From an uncultured bacterium (GTDB lineage Bacteria; Planctomycetota; GCA-002687715), in the NCBI GenBank assembly GCA_902826835.1, contig CADEGH010000043.1, positions 1-40,590 on the forward strand: a stretch of DNA of 40,590 bases. The letters run 5' to 3'. This document shows, in pieces, positions 24,075 through 33,793 of the stretch. The notes under the pieces are model-generated. The model searched no databases. It was not told the origin of the DNA and saw nothing but the letters and a program-made list of their open reading frames with translations. Positions within the stretch are counted from its first letter, which is position 1, and each line of letters opens with the position of its first letter. Position numbers and translations under genes: made by a program.

Positions 24075-27000
24075 TCAGAGGTGCCAGAGTTCGAAGTGGA
24101 GGGGGCGGGTGGAGTAGGCGGCGCGGATGGCGCGGAGATAGAGGGAGGGTTGGGCGGCGTGGGGGGATGGAGGGGTGGCGGCGAACGGAGCGAGGGATTC
24201 GGGAGAGTGGACGGTGGGAGCGGGGTCGCGGTCGGTTTTGTAGTCGACCACGATGAGGTTGCCGGAAGAGGATTCTTCGAGGAGGAGATCGATGGAGCCG
24301 CGGATGCCTTGGAGGGCGGGGTCGGTGGATGAGGGGGTGAGGAGGAAGGGAAGTTCGCGAGCCAGGATGCGGAGTTGGCCGGAGCGGATCCGGGAGGAGG
24401 ATTCGCTGGAGAAGAAGGCACCGAGGCAACGATGGCACTCGGGTCGAGCCGCATCCAAATGAACGGGAGCGAGCAGAGAGCGGAGGACGAGATCGGCTTG
24501 CTGACGGGCGGTGGCGAGGGCGCTGGCAGGGGAATCGGCGGGATTCCAGGTTTCCAGGGCGGCGTGCACAGCGGTGCCTACCGCGCGGGCCACTTCGCGA
24601 GGCAGGTGCTCGCCGGATTCACCGGTGGCGGAAAGGCGGCGGGAGACCACGAGGAGGTCGTCGGCCACCAAGTCCTCCCTCATGACGGAATCCGCCGCTG
24701 CAATCTTGGAGGACGAAGCCGCCATGAACCGTGGAGTCTGCATCCGCTCAAGACGAGTGTGGCGTCCGGCTTCCAAGGCGGCGGTGGACTCGATCAGTCC
24801 GTCCAGGGCCACCGAACTTCGCGGCGCGTCGGGAAGCGGAGAGGCTTCGGCCAGCCACCGGCGGGCAAATCCGAACTCGACGCCGTGATCGTCGAGCCAG
24901 GAGATTTCCTCGGATTGGAATCGATCGCTCCACGCCGGCCAGGATTCCTCCCGCTCCGATAGAAGCTCCCACAGCGCCGGCACTTGGTCGACCGCGGTTT
25001 CGTGCTTGGGATCGCGACCGAGCAACACCAAATGATCCTTGGCTCGGGTCATCGCCACATAGAGCGTGCGCACCTCCTCGGCACGCGCGCGGGCCCGCGC
25101 CCGCTCTCGCTCCTCCGACAGAAAGCCCCCGTCAAAGCCGAAGAGCCGAAGCTCGCAGGCGCCCGACCGCGTACGCAAGACCTCGTGGTCGCCGAGCACG
25201 TTGCGATTCATCGCGTGCCCGAGATCAACGAGGTAAACGATGCGCCAGTCGAGCCCCTTGGCTTTGTGGATCGTGAGCATCGGAACCGCGTCCTCGCTCA
25301 TGGTGGTGACGGCGGGTTCGCGCCGCAGTGCGGAATCGGATTCGACCCCGTTCAGCCAGTCGAGCAGTTCCGGAGTCGTCACGCCGCGATCGAACTTGCC
25401 GAGGAGCTGACGGAAGAACGCATCCACGAGCACCGCCCGATGTTCGCCCAAGGACCGTGAGTAAGCGATCTCCCTCGGCTGGAACCGTGACTCGATCTCG
25501 GCGATCCACGTCGGGGCGGGATCGGTCTTGATGCGCTCCCTCAGGAGGCAGAGGTCCTGCACCGCCTGGATCAAGCTGTCTGCGAACGGGGGTGTCGGGC
25601 CCGTTGATAGCGGCCCGCGAGCTTCGATTTCGGCCCCCCGAACGAGGTCGCGCAGTTCGCCTTCGCGGAGAAACCTCGGAGACTCCGCCTCCGCGAGGAG
25701 TCGGGCAAAGCCCCCTCTCCACAGCGGCTCCAGGGCGGCATCCGGCACGCCCACCATCGGCGAGCGAAGCGTGGCCACCAGCGCGATCATGTCGGTCGGA
25801 TCGAGGATGCAGCGCAGGAGCGCCGCCAGGTCTTTGATCTCGCGGCGCGCAAAGAAAGAAGTTCGCTCGTCGATCGTGAATGGCACCCCGGCGCGACGCA
25901 ACTCCTGAGCGTAGTGCTCCTGGGCGCTCGTGCTCCGAAACAGGATGGCTTGGTCTCCGAACGCGACTCCCTGGGCTTGGGCCTCGAGGATCGCTTGCGC
26001 CACCGCCTTGGCTTCGATTTGGCGCGAGACCCGCGCCGGAGTCTTGGCCAAAATCGGCGGGTCCTCGAGCTCCCAGGCCACGCCGTAACGCACGGCCGGG
26101 CCCACCACCGCGGGTCGCCGCGCGCGCGCCAGTCCGACTTCACTCACGATCAAGGGCACAAAGGGCGGCTGGAGTCCTCGCTCCTCCCTCATGATCGGCC
26201 GCAACACCCGACCAACCTCGTCCAGGATCCCCGGCACCGATCGGAAGTTGACGCTGAGTTCGAGGCGCTGCCCACCCGCGGCGATGAGGCGATCGGCGAA
26301 GTCGTCCAGGGCCAGGAGATCGGCTTGTCTCCAGCCGTAGATGCTCTGCTTGGGATCGCCTACGAGGAAGAGACCGGGCGCCGGACCGTCTCCGAGCGAT
26401 AGCGATGCCACGATCGCGTACTGCCGCGGATCCGTGTCTTGGAACTCGTCGACCAAGAGCTGGTCGATTTCGCCGCGCACGGTCTGGCGGACTGCGGCAT
26501 TGGTTTCGAGCAGCGACTGCGCAACCTGGAGGAGATCGGCGAAGGTGAGAATGCCCTGGCGCACGCGGGCCGCTTCGACCGATGCGAGAAGCGGCGCGAG
26601 GACCCGTTGCGCGGCCTGGAATGGCTGGGGATCGAGGGATGCGCTCTCTTTCACCCGGGCCAAAACCCGATCAAAGTCGCGCTGCGCCGCGATGGGGTCG
26701 TCCTCGCCGAGCGCTGCCTGCGCCGTCGCCGAGAGCTTCTCGAATTTCGGGGAAGCGAGCAGGGCGACCGGGCGAGCGCAAATCTGGGCGAGTTGGTCGC
26801 AGGTTTCGGCCGTGGCCAGTTCGCTCGCGAGGGCGGTCAATTCGGGGAGGAGCTTTAGGGCGCGATCATTGCTTCGAACTTTCCCGACCACTTTCGAAAA
26901 TCGCTGCGCGCAGGCGAGCACCAACGGAAGCACCGCGTTCACCCAGTCGCGGGCCACCGCGGGAGAGAACCGCTCTCTCTGCAACTCGGCCACCGAAACC

Positions 27001-27659
27001 GGAGCGAGGATCAACCGTTCGAGCGCCTGGGCGATGTCGCCCTCGTGGAACCCCGCACCAAACAGGGTGATCCAGTCCTCGGACGGAGGATCGGCGAGCG
27101 CGGTCGCTGCGGCACGCGCCACCGTGCGGTCGATCAACGACCGGAGTTCCAGGCCGTCCGCGTCGACGACAAACGCCGGCGAGATTCCCGCCTCGAGTGG
27201 GAAGCGCGCGAGCAAGGCGCGACACCAAGCATGGATGGTGCTGGCGGAAAACTGGGACGCCGCGAGCGAGAGCGTGCCGGCGCGCCGGCGCACTTCGTCC
27301 GGGGCGATGCGGAGGGTCGCGATTTCGAGCCCGGTCACCGGTTCGCCGTTCGCGAGTCGGGCCAGTTCCTTCAAGAGGCGTTCGCGCATTTCGCCGGCGG
27401 CGCGATCGGTGAAGGTGACGGCGACGATCCGACGAAAGAGTTCCTCGGCCCCCGCTTCGGGGAGCGGCGCCCGCGCCACATGCTTGGCCCAGCCCGGCCC
27501 GATGGCCCAGGCCAATACCCGCGCGACCAAGGTGGAGGTCTTGCCACTCCCGGCCCCCGCCGTGACCAACAGGGGACGGCGGAACTCAGTGATCGCGAGG
27601 TGACGAGCGCGGCGGTCTTCGGCCTCGCCGCCGAGATCGATCCGGAGATCATCCGTCAC
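24075..27659 (-). CDS. addA: AddA-type helicase-nuclease subunit
   Basis: A 1194-residue UvrD/RecB-type helicase with a C-terminal nuclease, the AddA subunit of the enzyme that resects double-strand breaks for RecA. Helicase motif I is at residues 33-41 (TAGAGSGKT), motif II at about 404-410 (DEFQDTD), motif III as GDPKQSIYGWRQAD, and later helicase motifs include LTIHKAKGLDW and YVAMTRAKD. The PD-(D/E)xK nuclease sits at the end (SIDLLLEES, then VVDYKTDRD near 1138), with catalytic Asp and Lys present. The start is a GTG at 27659 overlapping the addB stop as GTGA, the only start that makes operon sense; longer readings run inside addB. Both subunits would be made in equal amounts. A hairpin lies downstream. 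Confidence 0.93.
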   Translation of the reverse strand: MTDDLRIDLGGEAEDRRARHLAITEFRRPLLVTAGAGSGKTSTLVARVLAWAIGPGWAKHVARAPLPEAGAEELFRRIVAVTFTDRAAGEMRERLLKELARLANGEPVTGLEIATLRIAPDEVRRRAGTLSLAASQFSASTIHAWCRALLARFPLEAGISPAFVVDADGLELRSLIDRTVARAAATALADPPSEDWITLFGAGFHEGDIAQALERLILAPVSVAELQRERFSPAVARDWVNAVLPLVLACAQRFSKVVGKVRSNDRALKLLPELTALASELATAETCDQLAQICARPVALLASPKFEKLSATAQAALGEDDPIAAQRDFDRVLARVKESASLDPQPFQAAQRVLAPLLASVEAARVRQGILTFADLLQVAQSLLETNAAVRQTVRGEIDQLLVDEFQDTDPRQYAIVASLSLGDGPAPGLFLVGDPKQSIYGWRQADLLALDDFADRLIAAGGQRLELSVNFRSVPGILDEVGRVLRPIMREERGLQPPFVPLIVSEVGLARARRPAVVGPAVRYGVAWELEDPPILAKTPARVSRQIEAKAVAQAILEAQAQGVAFGDQAILFRSTSAQEHYAQELRRAGVPFTIDERTSFFARREIKDLAALLRCILDPTDMIALVATLRSPMVGVPDAALEPLWRGGFARLLAEAESPRFLREGELRDLVRGAEIEARGPLSTGPTPPFADSLIQAVQDLCLLRERIKTDPAPTWIAEIESRFQPREIAYSRSLGEHRAVLVDAFFRQLLGKFDRGVTTPELLDWLNGVESDSALRREPAVTTMSEDAVPMLTIHKAKGLDWRIVYLVDLGHAMNRNVLGDHEVLRTRSGACELRLFGFDGGFLSEERERARARARAEEVRTLYVAMTRAKDHLVLLGRDPKHETAVDQVPALWELLSEREESWPAWSDRFQSEEISWLDDHGVEFGFARRWLAEASPLPDAPRSSVALDGLIESTAALEAGRHTRLERMQTPRFMAASSSKIAAADSVMREDLVADDLLVVSRRLSATGESGEHLPREVARAVGTAVHAALETWNPADSPASALATARQQADLVLRSLLAPVHLDAARPECHRCLGAFFSSESSSRIRSGQLRILARELPFLLTPSSTDPALQGIRGSIDLLLEESSSGNLIVVDYKTDRDPAPTVHSPESLAPFAATPPSPHAAQPSLYLRAIRAAYSTRPLHFELWHL

Positions 27660-30600
27660 GCGTCGTCCTCCTCGACTTCGAATGGAGAGGCGCCGCGATG
27701 CCAGATGTTCTGGGACACTGCCAAGACCGCCGCATCGAGAGTCCGCGGATCGGCTTCGGCCGGCTGACTGAGAATGTCGCGAAGCAGCCCCCGCCGTTGG
27801 CTGTCCCCGAGTACGCAGGCGGCGGAATAGGGGCAATAGTTGCAGGCCAAATTGCCGCTGCCGTCCGGCTCTTCGATCCGGGGAAAAAAGACCCCGTGGG
27901 CGCGGCCTGCAAGAAGCCGTCGCACCGTAGCCTCCAACGCGGGCAAGAGGCCGTCGGACACCGGGTCGACGAACAGCCGCTTGGCCTGGCGGGCGCGGCT
28001 CGCTCGTTTCAGGTACTGCACCTCCCCGATCGCGCCCGGCTCCGAGGCGGCGTAGACGCCCGCCTGCAGCCACTCACCCTTGGCAATCAACTTCTCCGGT
28101 TTGCCGGAAGGGGCCGACCCGGTCTTGTAGTCGACAAATCGCCGGCGCCCCTTCAGGTCATCGACGCGATCGACCCGGAAGCGAATGGTCGCGCCGCCGA
28201 GTTGAGCTTGGCCCAACGACTCGACGGAAATCACGGTCGGAAAATCGTCATCGGCCCACAGGTCGACGGCCTCGTCAATGAGCGGTCGCACGCGCAACGC
28301 CAGCGCGCGCTGGTAGCCGGGGCCGATCAAACCGACCTTTTGCGTGGCCTCCTGCGCCGCCGCGGTGATCGCCGCTTCGATGGCCAATTCCGAGGCCTTC
28401 GTCGAGCCGGGGTTCGCGGCGAGCAACTCGAGCGCCCGATGCGCGGTGGTTCCAACCACTGCGGCGTCCAAGCGTTCCCCGAGCGTGGCGGTGGTCCGAG
28501 CTTCCCCCAACCGGAGGCGCTTCGCGAGAAAAGTCCGCCAGCCGCAACTGCCGTACTTCTCGAGATCGGTGACGTGGAGCGTCTCGGCCGGAGCCACACT
28601 GCCCGGGAGCGCCGTAGCGAGAACCCATCCGAGATGGGCTCGCGCGGACTCCAGATGGTGCTCGCGCAGATGGGGGTCGATCAGTCGTCCGAGCGCACGG
28701 CGTTGGCCGTCGCAAATCGATGGACGCAATCGTTCCCGAACCGATTCGTAGAGCGGGCGATCTCGAAGTCGACCCACTTCACCAAGCAGGGCGCCGATTG
28801 GCAGCGCGTAGTGCTGCTGCCGCGCGCGCTCCAAGTACGCCATCGCGCCGGTTGGTACCGAGACGGTTTCGGAGAGCGCGCCTGCCGACGTGAGGGCTTC
28901 GACCCATGGCGACGGGCGCAGCGGACGGTTGTCTTCATCCCGCTCGGAGTAGGACAGCACGATGTCCGGCGCGGCCGATAGCAGGGCGAGCCACTGGTGC
29001 CGTTCTTCGGCCAAGCGCTCGCGGTGGAGATGCAGACCCGGCAGCCCCGGCTGAAGCACTCCACGCATCGCGTCGGTGAGGAACGGGTCGGCCGATCCCT
29101 GGCGCGGCCAGGACCCGTCAACGAGACTGATCAGGTACAGATGATCGAACGTGGCTTCGCGGGCCACCGAACGGTTCAGGATGCGCACGCCGCCTCCGCC
29201 CGTGTCTCCCGCCGGCGTCGCCTGACTGAGAATCGAGCGTTCGAGGATCACCCGCACTTCACTCGACGAGAGGCGCGGCTCGGGCGAAGGAAGGCGACCG
29301 AGGTCCCGGATGGCCGTCTTCACCGGATCGGGCGCGGCGGCGGGGTGGGCAGCGAGGGCCTGCTCGAACCGTTGCTTCCACACCGGGGCGGGGGCGTCGC
29401 CGGATTCCCGGGTCGCGGCGAGGAAGGCCTGCATGTGGGCAATCTCGCCTCGTAAGGCCTCGACCGAGACCGACTCGTTCTCGAAGCGCCCACTCCCTCC
29501 CCCGCCCAAACAAAGATCGAGGCGGAGAGATTCATCCGCGTCGGCCAAGGCCGTGGCTTCGAAGTTCGGCAGGGACTCGAGGGAAGTGGCTCCTCGCTCC
29601 GCGAAGGCGCGGGCCAAGCGGGCGCGCACCAACCCGAAGCCGGGTTCGACCAGGGCCTCCCCGGCCGCAAACCAGGTGGAGGCGGCGGACTCGCCACCCT
29701 CCACTAGCAGACTCAGCCACGCGAGCGACGCTCTTCCCTCGGCCGTCGTCGCCGGAGGGCCGTCCTGCCCTTGCCAGGGGACGCCAACCAGCGAGAGCTC
29801 CGCCCCGAGATCCGCAGCCTCCCGGGGGTTGTTCACGACGACGCCAATCCGTTCCGGGGTGGCTCCCCCATCAAGATTCTTGCGCACTCGTTGCGCGATC
29901 TCGCGGTGCTCGCTCGCGGGATCGATCGCACGGACGAGGGTCCGCGACACAGGGTTTGGCGCGGGTTGGGGAGGCTCGATCGGTATTGCCAAACGGGCCG
30001 CGAAGGTCTCGATCGCGGTCGGACTTCGGGCCGGCGCGCGCGCCGATGACTCGGGACCCCGAATCTCTGTCGGCCAATCCAAGATGATCGTGACTTCGTG
30101 GTGGGACTCGAGCGCCGCGAAAAACTCGATCAGTCGACCGGTGGCATCGGCGAATCCCGTCACGATGACGCGGCGGGTAGGCAGCTTGACCCCCTCTCGG
30201 AGTGCCCGGCTCGCCCGGCTGAGCAGGGCATCGGCGCCGCCGACTCCCCACGCGGTCATCCGCTCAGCCGCACTCACTCCGGCTTCGAGAATCGACTCCA
30301 GCCGGCTGGACTCCTCGCCTTCGAGGCCGTTCGCGGCCGCCAGGGCCGTAGCGAGTCGCTCCAAATCCAGCCCGGCGCTGAGCAAGTCGCCCAGGCTCTG
30401 CGCGAGCAACCCCCCGCCGTCTTCGAAACCTCGCACCAACTCAGCCAACCGCGGAACCTCGAGCGCCGCTCGCCGCAGCGCGATCGACCGCAGGACGCCA
30501 CCCTCCGGGACAGGAATACCCGCTCGCATCAGCACTTCGCCGGCCAGCGGCCAGGGGGTCACTACCCGCACTCCCAACGCCACCCCACCCGCCGCCACCC

Positions 30601-30763
30601 GCAAAATCTCGGCGCTGACCTGCTCCCGCAAAAGCCCGCTCGGCACGAGAACCAGCGAGGGCTCCGTGCCATCTCCGGCCCCGACCAAGCCGCGGCATCT
30701 CTTGAGAGCCGCGCGCGGTCCGCTCTGCACTTCCCACCTGATGCGATTCAGCCTACTCTCCAA
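27656..30763 (-). CDS. addB: AddB-type nuclease subunit with Fe-S cluster
   Basis: A 1035-residue partner of AddA. The C-terminal RecB-like nuclease is intact: FRVDRVDD, then RFVDYKTG near residue 875. Four cysteines of the AddB-type 4Fe-4S cluster are present, one in YGSCGW near residue 740 and three in CNYCPYSAAC near 970-979, bracketing the nuclease as expected. The N-terminal part has the helicase-like scaffold, but the P-loop position (IRWEVQSGPRAALKRC) has lost the GxxGxGKT sequence, so AddB here probably does not hydrolyse ATP and serves as scaffold and scanning subunit. The start is a TTG at 30761-30763; it is preferred because the first beta strand and degenerate P-loop begin at once. 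addA overlaps its stop. It lies 219 bp downstream of the kinase gene on the same strand. Confidence 0.9.
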   Translation of the reverse strand: MESRLNRIRWEVQSGPRAALKRCRGLVGAGDGTEPSLVLVPSGLLREQVSAEILRVAAGGVALGVRVVTPWPLAGEVLMRAGIPVPEGGVLRSIALRRAALEVPRLAELVRGFEDGGGLLAQSLGDLLSAGLDLERLATALAAANGLEGEESSRLESILEAGVSAAERMTAWGVGGADALLSRASRALREGVKLPTRRVIVTGFADATGRLIEFFAALESHHEVTIILDWPTEIRGPESSARAPARSPTAIETFAARLAIPIEPPQPAPNPVSRTLVRAIDPASEHREIAQRVRKNLDGGATPERIGVVVNNPREAADLGAELSLVGVPWQGQDGPPATTAEGRASLAWLSLLVEGGESAASTWFAAGEALVEPGFGLVRARLARAFAERGATSLESLPNFEATALADADESLRLDLCLGGGGSGRFENESVSVEALRGEIAHMQAFLAATRESGDAPAPVWKQRFEQALAAHPAAAPDPVKTAIRDLGRLPSPEPRLSSSEVRVILERSILSQATPAGDTGGGGVRILNRSVAREATFDHLYLISLVDGSWPRQGSADPFLTDAMRGVLQPGLPGLHLHRERLAEERHQWLALLSAAPDIVLSYSERDEDNRPLRPSPWVEALTSAGALSETVSVPTGAMAYLERARQQHYALPIGALLGEVGRLRDRPLYESVRERLRPSICDGQRRALGRLIDPHLREHHLESARAHLGWVLATALPGSVAPAETLHVTDLEKYGSCGWRTFLAKRLRLGEARTTATLGERLDAAVVGTTAHRALELLAANPGSTKASELAIEAAITAAAQEATQKVGLIGPGYQRALALRVRPLIDEAVDLWADDDFPTVISVESLGQAQLGGATIRFRVDRVDDLKGRRRFVDYKTGSAPSGKPEKLIAKGEWLQAGVYAASEPGAIGEVQYLKRASRARQAKRLFVDPVSDGLLPALEATVRRLLAGRAHGVFFPRIEEPDGSGNLACNYCPYSAACVLGDSQRRGLLRDILSQPAEADPRTLDAAVLAVSQNIWHRGASPFEVEEDDA

Positions 30764-30785
30764 GTCCCGCGCTCACCCGACCGGT

Positions 30786-30804
30786 GGTGCCCCCCGTGGG
30801 CACC
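30786..30804 (-). terminator. Hairpin between the kinase and addB
   Basis: GGTGCCC (30786-30792) and GGGCACC (30798-30804) form a 7-bp stem with a 5-nt loop, 22 bp upstream of the addB start. It could end the kinase transcript or lie in the addB leader. Confidence 0.4.
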
Positions 30805-30823
30805 TTCTCCCGCGCATCCTATG

Positions 30824-30853
30824 TGAGAGGGGGGACAACTGCACCGCCTCTCA
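30824..30853 (-). terminator. Second hairpin downstream of the kinase
   Basis: TGAGAGG (30824-30830) and CCTCTCA (30847-30853) are complementary with a G-rich 16-base loop that can extend the stem. It lies 130 nt after the kinase stop codon. Confidence 0.35.
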
Positions 30854-30982
30854 TGCGTCGGGTGCTGTGGGATAACGAAGCCCAGGCGGTCGAGTCGCGA
30901 GCCGCTCCTACAGAGGAATCGGTTTTCGGAAGAGATCCGTCCCCTGAGCCTCCTTTGGACAAGTCGACAGTCAGCAGGATTC

Positions 30983-33751
30983 TCACGGATCGTCGGAAGT
31001 CCAATGAGTGAGACCCAGTTCCTTCCGAAGCGCTTCCAGCACTCCTCCCACGAAGTCGAGCTCTCCGCCTCTTCGGGCACGAGCCAAGCGATACGCGCTT
31101 GCTCCCTGCCGCGCTGCGGAATCGCGATCGTCGAGTTGCCAGGCCAGGACCGCATCCCAAAGCAGCATTTCCTCCAACAACGCCCCTCTATCCGCCGCGC
31201 CCTCGGCTTGAAGGCGGGTCAAGATCTTGGACGCACACTCCCTGGCCTCGGCGATCGTTGCTCCGAAGGCCTCGGCCCCTTGTGCACCGAATGCGGTTGA
31301 GTTCGCGACCGGCGCTATCTTCAATTTCCCCCGGACGAGAATCTCGTAAAATATCCACTTGACCCACGCGTGGGTCGCTTCAATCGACTGATCATCGAGC
31401 GTGATCGCCTTCTTCAGGCAGTCGTGGGCCGCAAAAACATCGGTCGAGTACTCTAGTATGACATACTGGGCGTAGTATGCCATCGAAGCGACGCGATGAT
31501 CTCCGGAAGTCTCGGCCGTATCCGCGAGAGTGATTGCTCGATCCAGGATTTCCGAATGTCTCTCGCGCTTCTCTTCGGCTGGCACCTGAAGCCAATCCGC
31601 CAAGTCGTAATTAATGATCATCGCTTCGACTTGTCTGCGGCTCCTAGGCGTGCGCGACACTTTCAGTGACTCCTCGAGCAGAGCGCGAGCCGATGCGACA
31701 TCACCGACGAGTCCCAGCCGGTAGCCATCCAGGAACAGGAGACGATCGATCCTTCCGAATGCAACGTAGCCATCCGACACGAGCCTACCGACGATTTCCG
31801 GAGAGTATCGAATCGCATGAATGATCTGGGCTGCACATATCATGAGTGATGCCGGCCGCCGGCGAGCGCGGTTGGTCTCCAGAGCGGCCTCGAGGCACTT
31901 CTCCGCGAGATCGCGATTTCCACGATGATAGGCCGTCTGCCACCGGCCGAGGTGGACCTCAAAACCGACATCCGGACGATTGATGAGTCCCCTCCATATT
32001 TCCTCCGCGCGGTCGAAGTTGTTGAGGAGAGTCGACTCGTGGGCCAGCAGCTTCAGTGCACGTGCATTGGTCGAATCTCGCCTCAATGCCCGCTCTATCT
32101 CCTCCTGGACTATTTTCGCGGGACACTCCGATATGAGGAGGGCCAACGCCGATAGCGAACAGTCTACCGCGTCGGAAGCGGGAACTCGATTCAGGAGCGA
32201 TTCGAGTGGAAGGCCGGAGGCGAGTCTGGAGACTATGCTGGCAGCCCTGGGAAAGCGATTCTTCACAGTCGGAGATTCCGACAGCTCCCTCGCATTGTCG
32301 CGTCTGCCCATATAGAGGGCCGCTAGTGAATGTGACAGTGAGGTCAGGGGTTGCGCGACAAAATTCGGCGGAGCAGCATCGAGGCTCCTCAACAACTCGT
32401 CGAGGTGATTCACGTCTTGGTGCCGAAAGTCCGCCCATAAGAAATCCAGCAGTTCTTCGCGGTCAATTGCAGCCCTGGTCAGTGCTTTCAACTCGTCGAT
32501 ATCGGCTCCGGTGAACGAAGTTTCGTCGGCACGGTCCCACGCCGAATACCACTCCTCCGCCTCCAACGCAGCCGAAATCCTCCGGATCTCCTCGCTACGC
32601 TTGCGAAGGTTCGTCGATCGTTGGTCCAGAGCAATTAGGGCGAATGCCATTGACAAAGTCAGCAGGATTGCGCCGGATAACCATGCCGCCTTGTTCCTTC
32701 GGAATCGATCGGCAATGCGCCTGGCGACCCCGGGAGGCCTGGCCTTGATCGGACTACCTGCCACCAAACTGTCCAAATCCTCGGCGAGCTGTAGAGCGGA
32801 GGCGTATCGTCGCGACACGTCTTTTTCGAGTGCGCAGGCAAGTACGACCTCGAACTGCCGGCCGGCCCCCCGCAGATCGAGTCGGGGGGGATTTTCGAAC
32901 AGGATCGAGTGGATCGTCGCTTCCGGCCGCTCCGATCCGAAGGGGCTGCGACCGCCAACCAACTCGTAGAGGGTGCAACCCAGGCCGTAGATGTCGGTCC
33001 TGGGATCGAGAACCGGGGTCCCCTTCAGTTGCTCGGGGGCCATATACGGCAGAGTGCCCGGATTTTGGCCTTCACTGGTCAGCGTTGGATCATTGACACC
33101 CCTGGCCAAACCGAAATCCAAGAGCCAGGGAGTCTCTCCGTCGAGAATGATATTGCTGGGCTTGACGTCGCGGTGAATTATCCCCACCGAATGCGCGACG
33201 TGAAGCGCGCGCGCGATTGCCGCGCCGATCACGGCGGCCTCTTTCCAAGGGAGTGGATTCGGTAATTCCGACAATGGCACGCCACGAAGTCGCTTCATGG
33301 CCAGCCATAAGCAGCCGTCGACCTCCCCGAACTCCAGTACGGGCACGATGTTCGGATGGTCGAGACTCGCGACGATTTCCGCTTCCCTGCGAAATCTGAT
33401 GATCCGGCTGGGTTCAACGGCTCGCGTGCGGAGGAGTTTTACCGCCACCAGACGTCGCAGGGACTCTTGATAGGCCAAGTAGACCCTGCCCATTCCCCCT
33501 TCCCCGAGGATCGAGAGCAAGCGATAGCCGGGAATGACGGTCGGCACTCCGTCCGCTTCCTCCAGTACAACCGGAGCCTGCCCCCCCTCGACACATCGTT
33601 GCTCTCCGGCGATCAAGTCTCGTACCGTGTCGAGGAGATCCGGGTTGCTCGCACACAGTTCTTCCAATGCCGGCGGCTCACCCAGCTCAGCGCCCTCGTA
33701 CCACCTCTCCAGAATGGAGAGAAGGACGTCTCTACGCTGTTCGTGTTCCAC
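30983..33751 (-). CDS. Hanks-type Ser/Thr protein kinase with TPR-like tail
   Basis: A 922-residue membrane kinase. Residues 1-70 form an acidic helical domain typical of planctomycete kinases. The kinase domain (about 76-335) is complete: GEGGMGRVY at 83-91, invariant Lys105 in VAVK, HRDVKPSN at 193-200, DFG at 212-214 and APE at 238-240, so it should be active. One membrane segment lies at about 357-375. The outer C-terminal part (~380-922) is all helical with TPR-like repeats (KLLAHESTLLNNFDRAEEIWRG and GNRDLAEKCLEAAL are typical), probably a sensing or protein-binding region. The start is a GTG at 33751; an ATG just upstream is out of frame. The gene follows a secreted protein gene by 42 bp and is divergent from the sigma-factor cluster, a common planctomycete arrangement. 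Confidence 0.92.
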   Translation of the reverse strand: MEHEQRRDVLLSILERWYEGAELGEPPALEELCASNPDLLDTVRDLIAGEQRCVEGGQAPVVLEEADGVPTVIPGYRLLSILGEGGMGRVYLAYQESLRRLVAVKLLRTRAVEPSRIIRFRREAEIVASLDHPNIVPVLEFGEVDGCLWLAMKRLRGVPLSELPNPLPWKEAAVIGAAIARALHVAHSVGIIHRDVKPSNIILDGETPWLLDFGLARGVNDPTLTSEGQNPGTLPYMAPEQLKGTPVLDPRTDIYGLGCTLYELVGGRSPFGSERPEATIHSILFENPPRLDLRGAGRQFEVVLACALEKDVSRRYASALQLAEDLDSLVAGSPIKARPPGVARRIADRFRRNKAAWLSGAILLTLSMAFALIALDQRSTNLRKRSEEIRRISAALEAEEWYSAWDRADETSFTGADIDELKALTRAAIDREELLDFLWADFRHQDVNHLDELLRSLDAAPPNFVAQPLTSLSHSLAALYMGRRDNARELSESPTVKNRFPRAASIVSRLASGLPLESLLNRVPASDAVDCSLSALALLISECPAKIVQEEIERALRRDSTNARALKLLAHESTLLNNFDRAEEIWRGLINRPDVGFEVHLGRWQTAYHRGNRDLAEKCLEAALETNRARRRPASLMICAAQIIHAIRYSPEIVGRLVSDGYVAFGRIDRLLFLDGYRLGLVGDVASARALLEESLKVSRTPRSRRQVEAMIINYDLADWLQVPAEEKRERHSEILDRAITLADTAETSGDHRVASMAYYAQYVILEYSTDVFAAHDCLKKAITLDDQSIEATHAWVKWIFYEILVRGKLKIAPVANSTAFGAQGAEAFGATIAEARECASKILTRLQAEGAADRGALLEEMLLWDAVLAWQLDDRDSAARQGASAYRLARARRGGELDFVGGVLEALRKELGLTHWTSDDP

Positions 33752-33793
33752 GCGCGATCGATCTCCGAATGTCAGCCATACCGATCGACGCGC

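Noticed and set aside
27660..28073. Upstream extension of the addA frame
   Set aside because: It lies entirely inside addB and is Arg/Gly low-complexity; the GTGA overlap gives a natural start.
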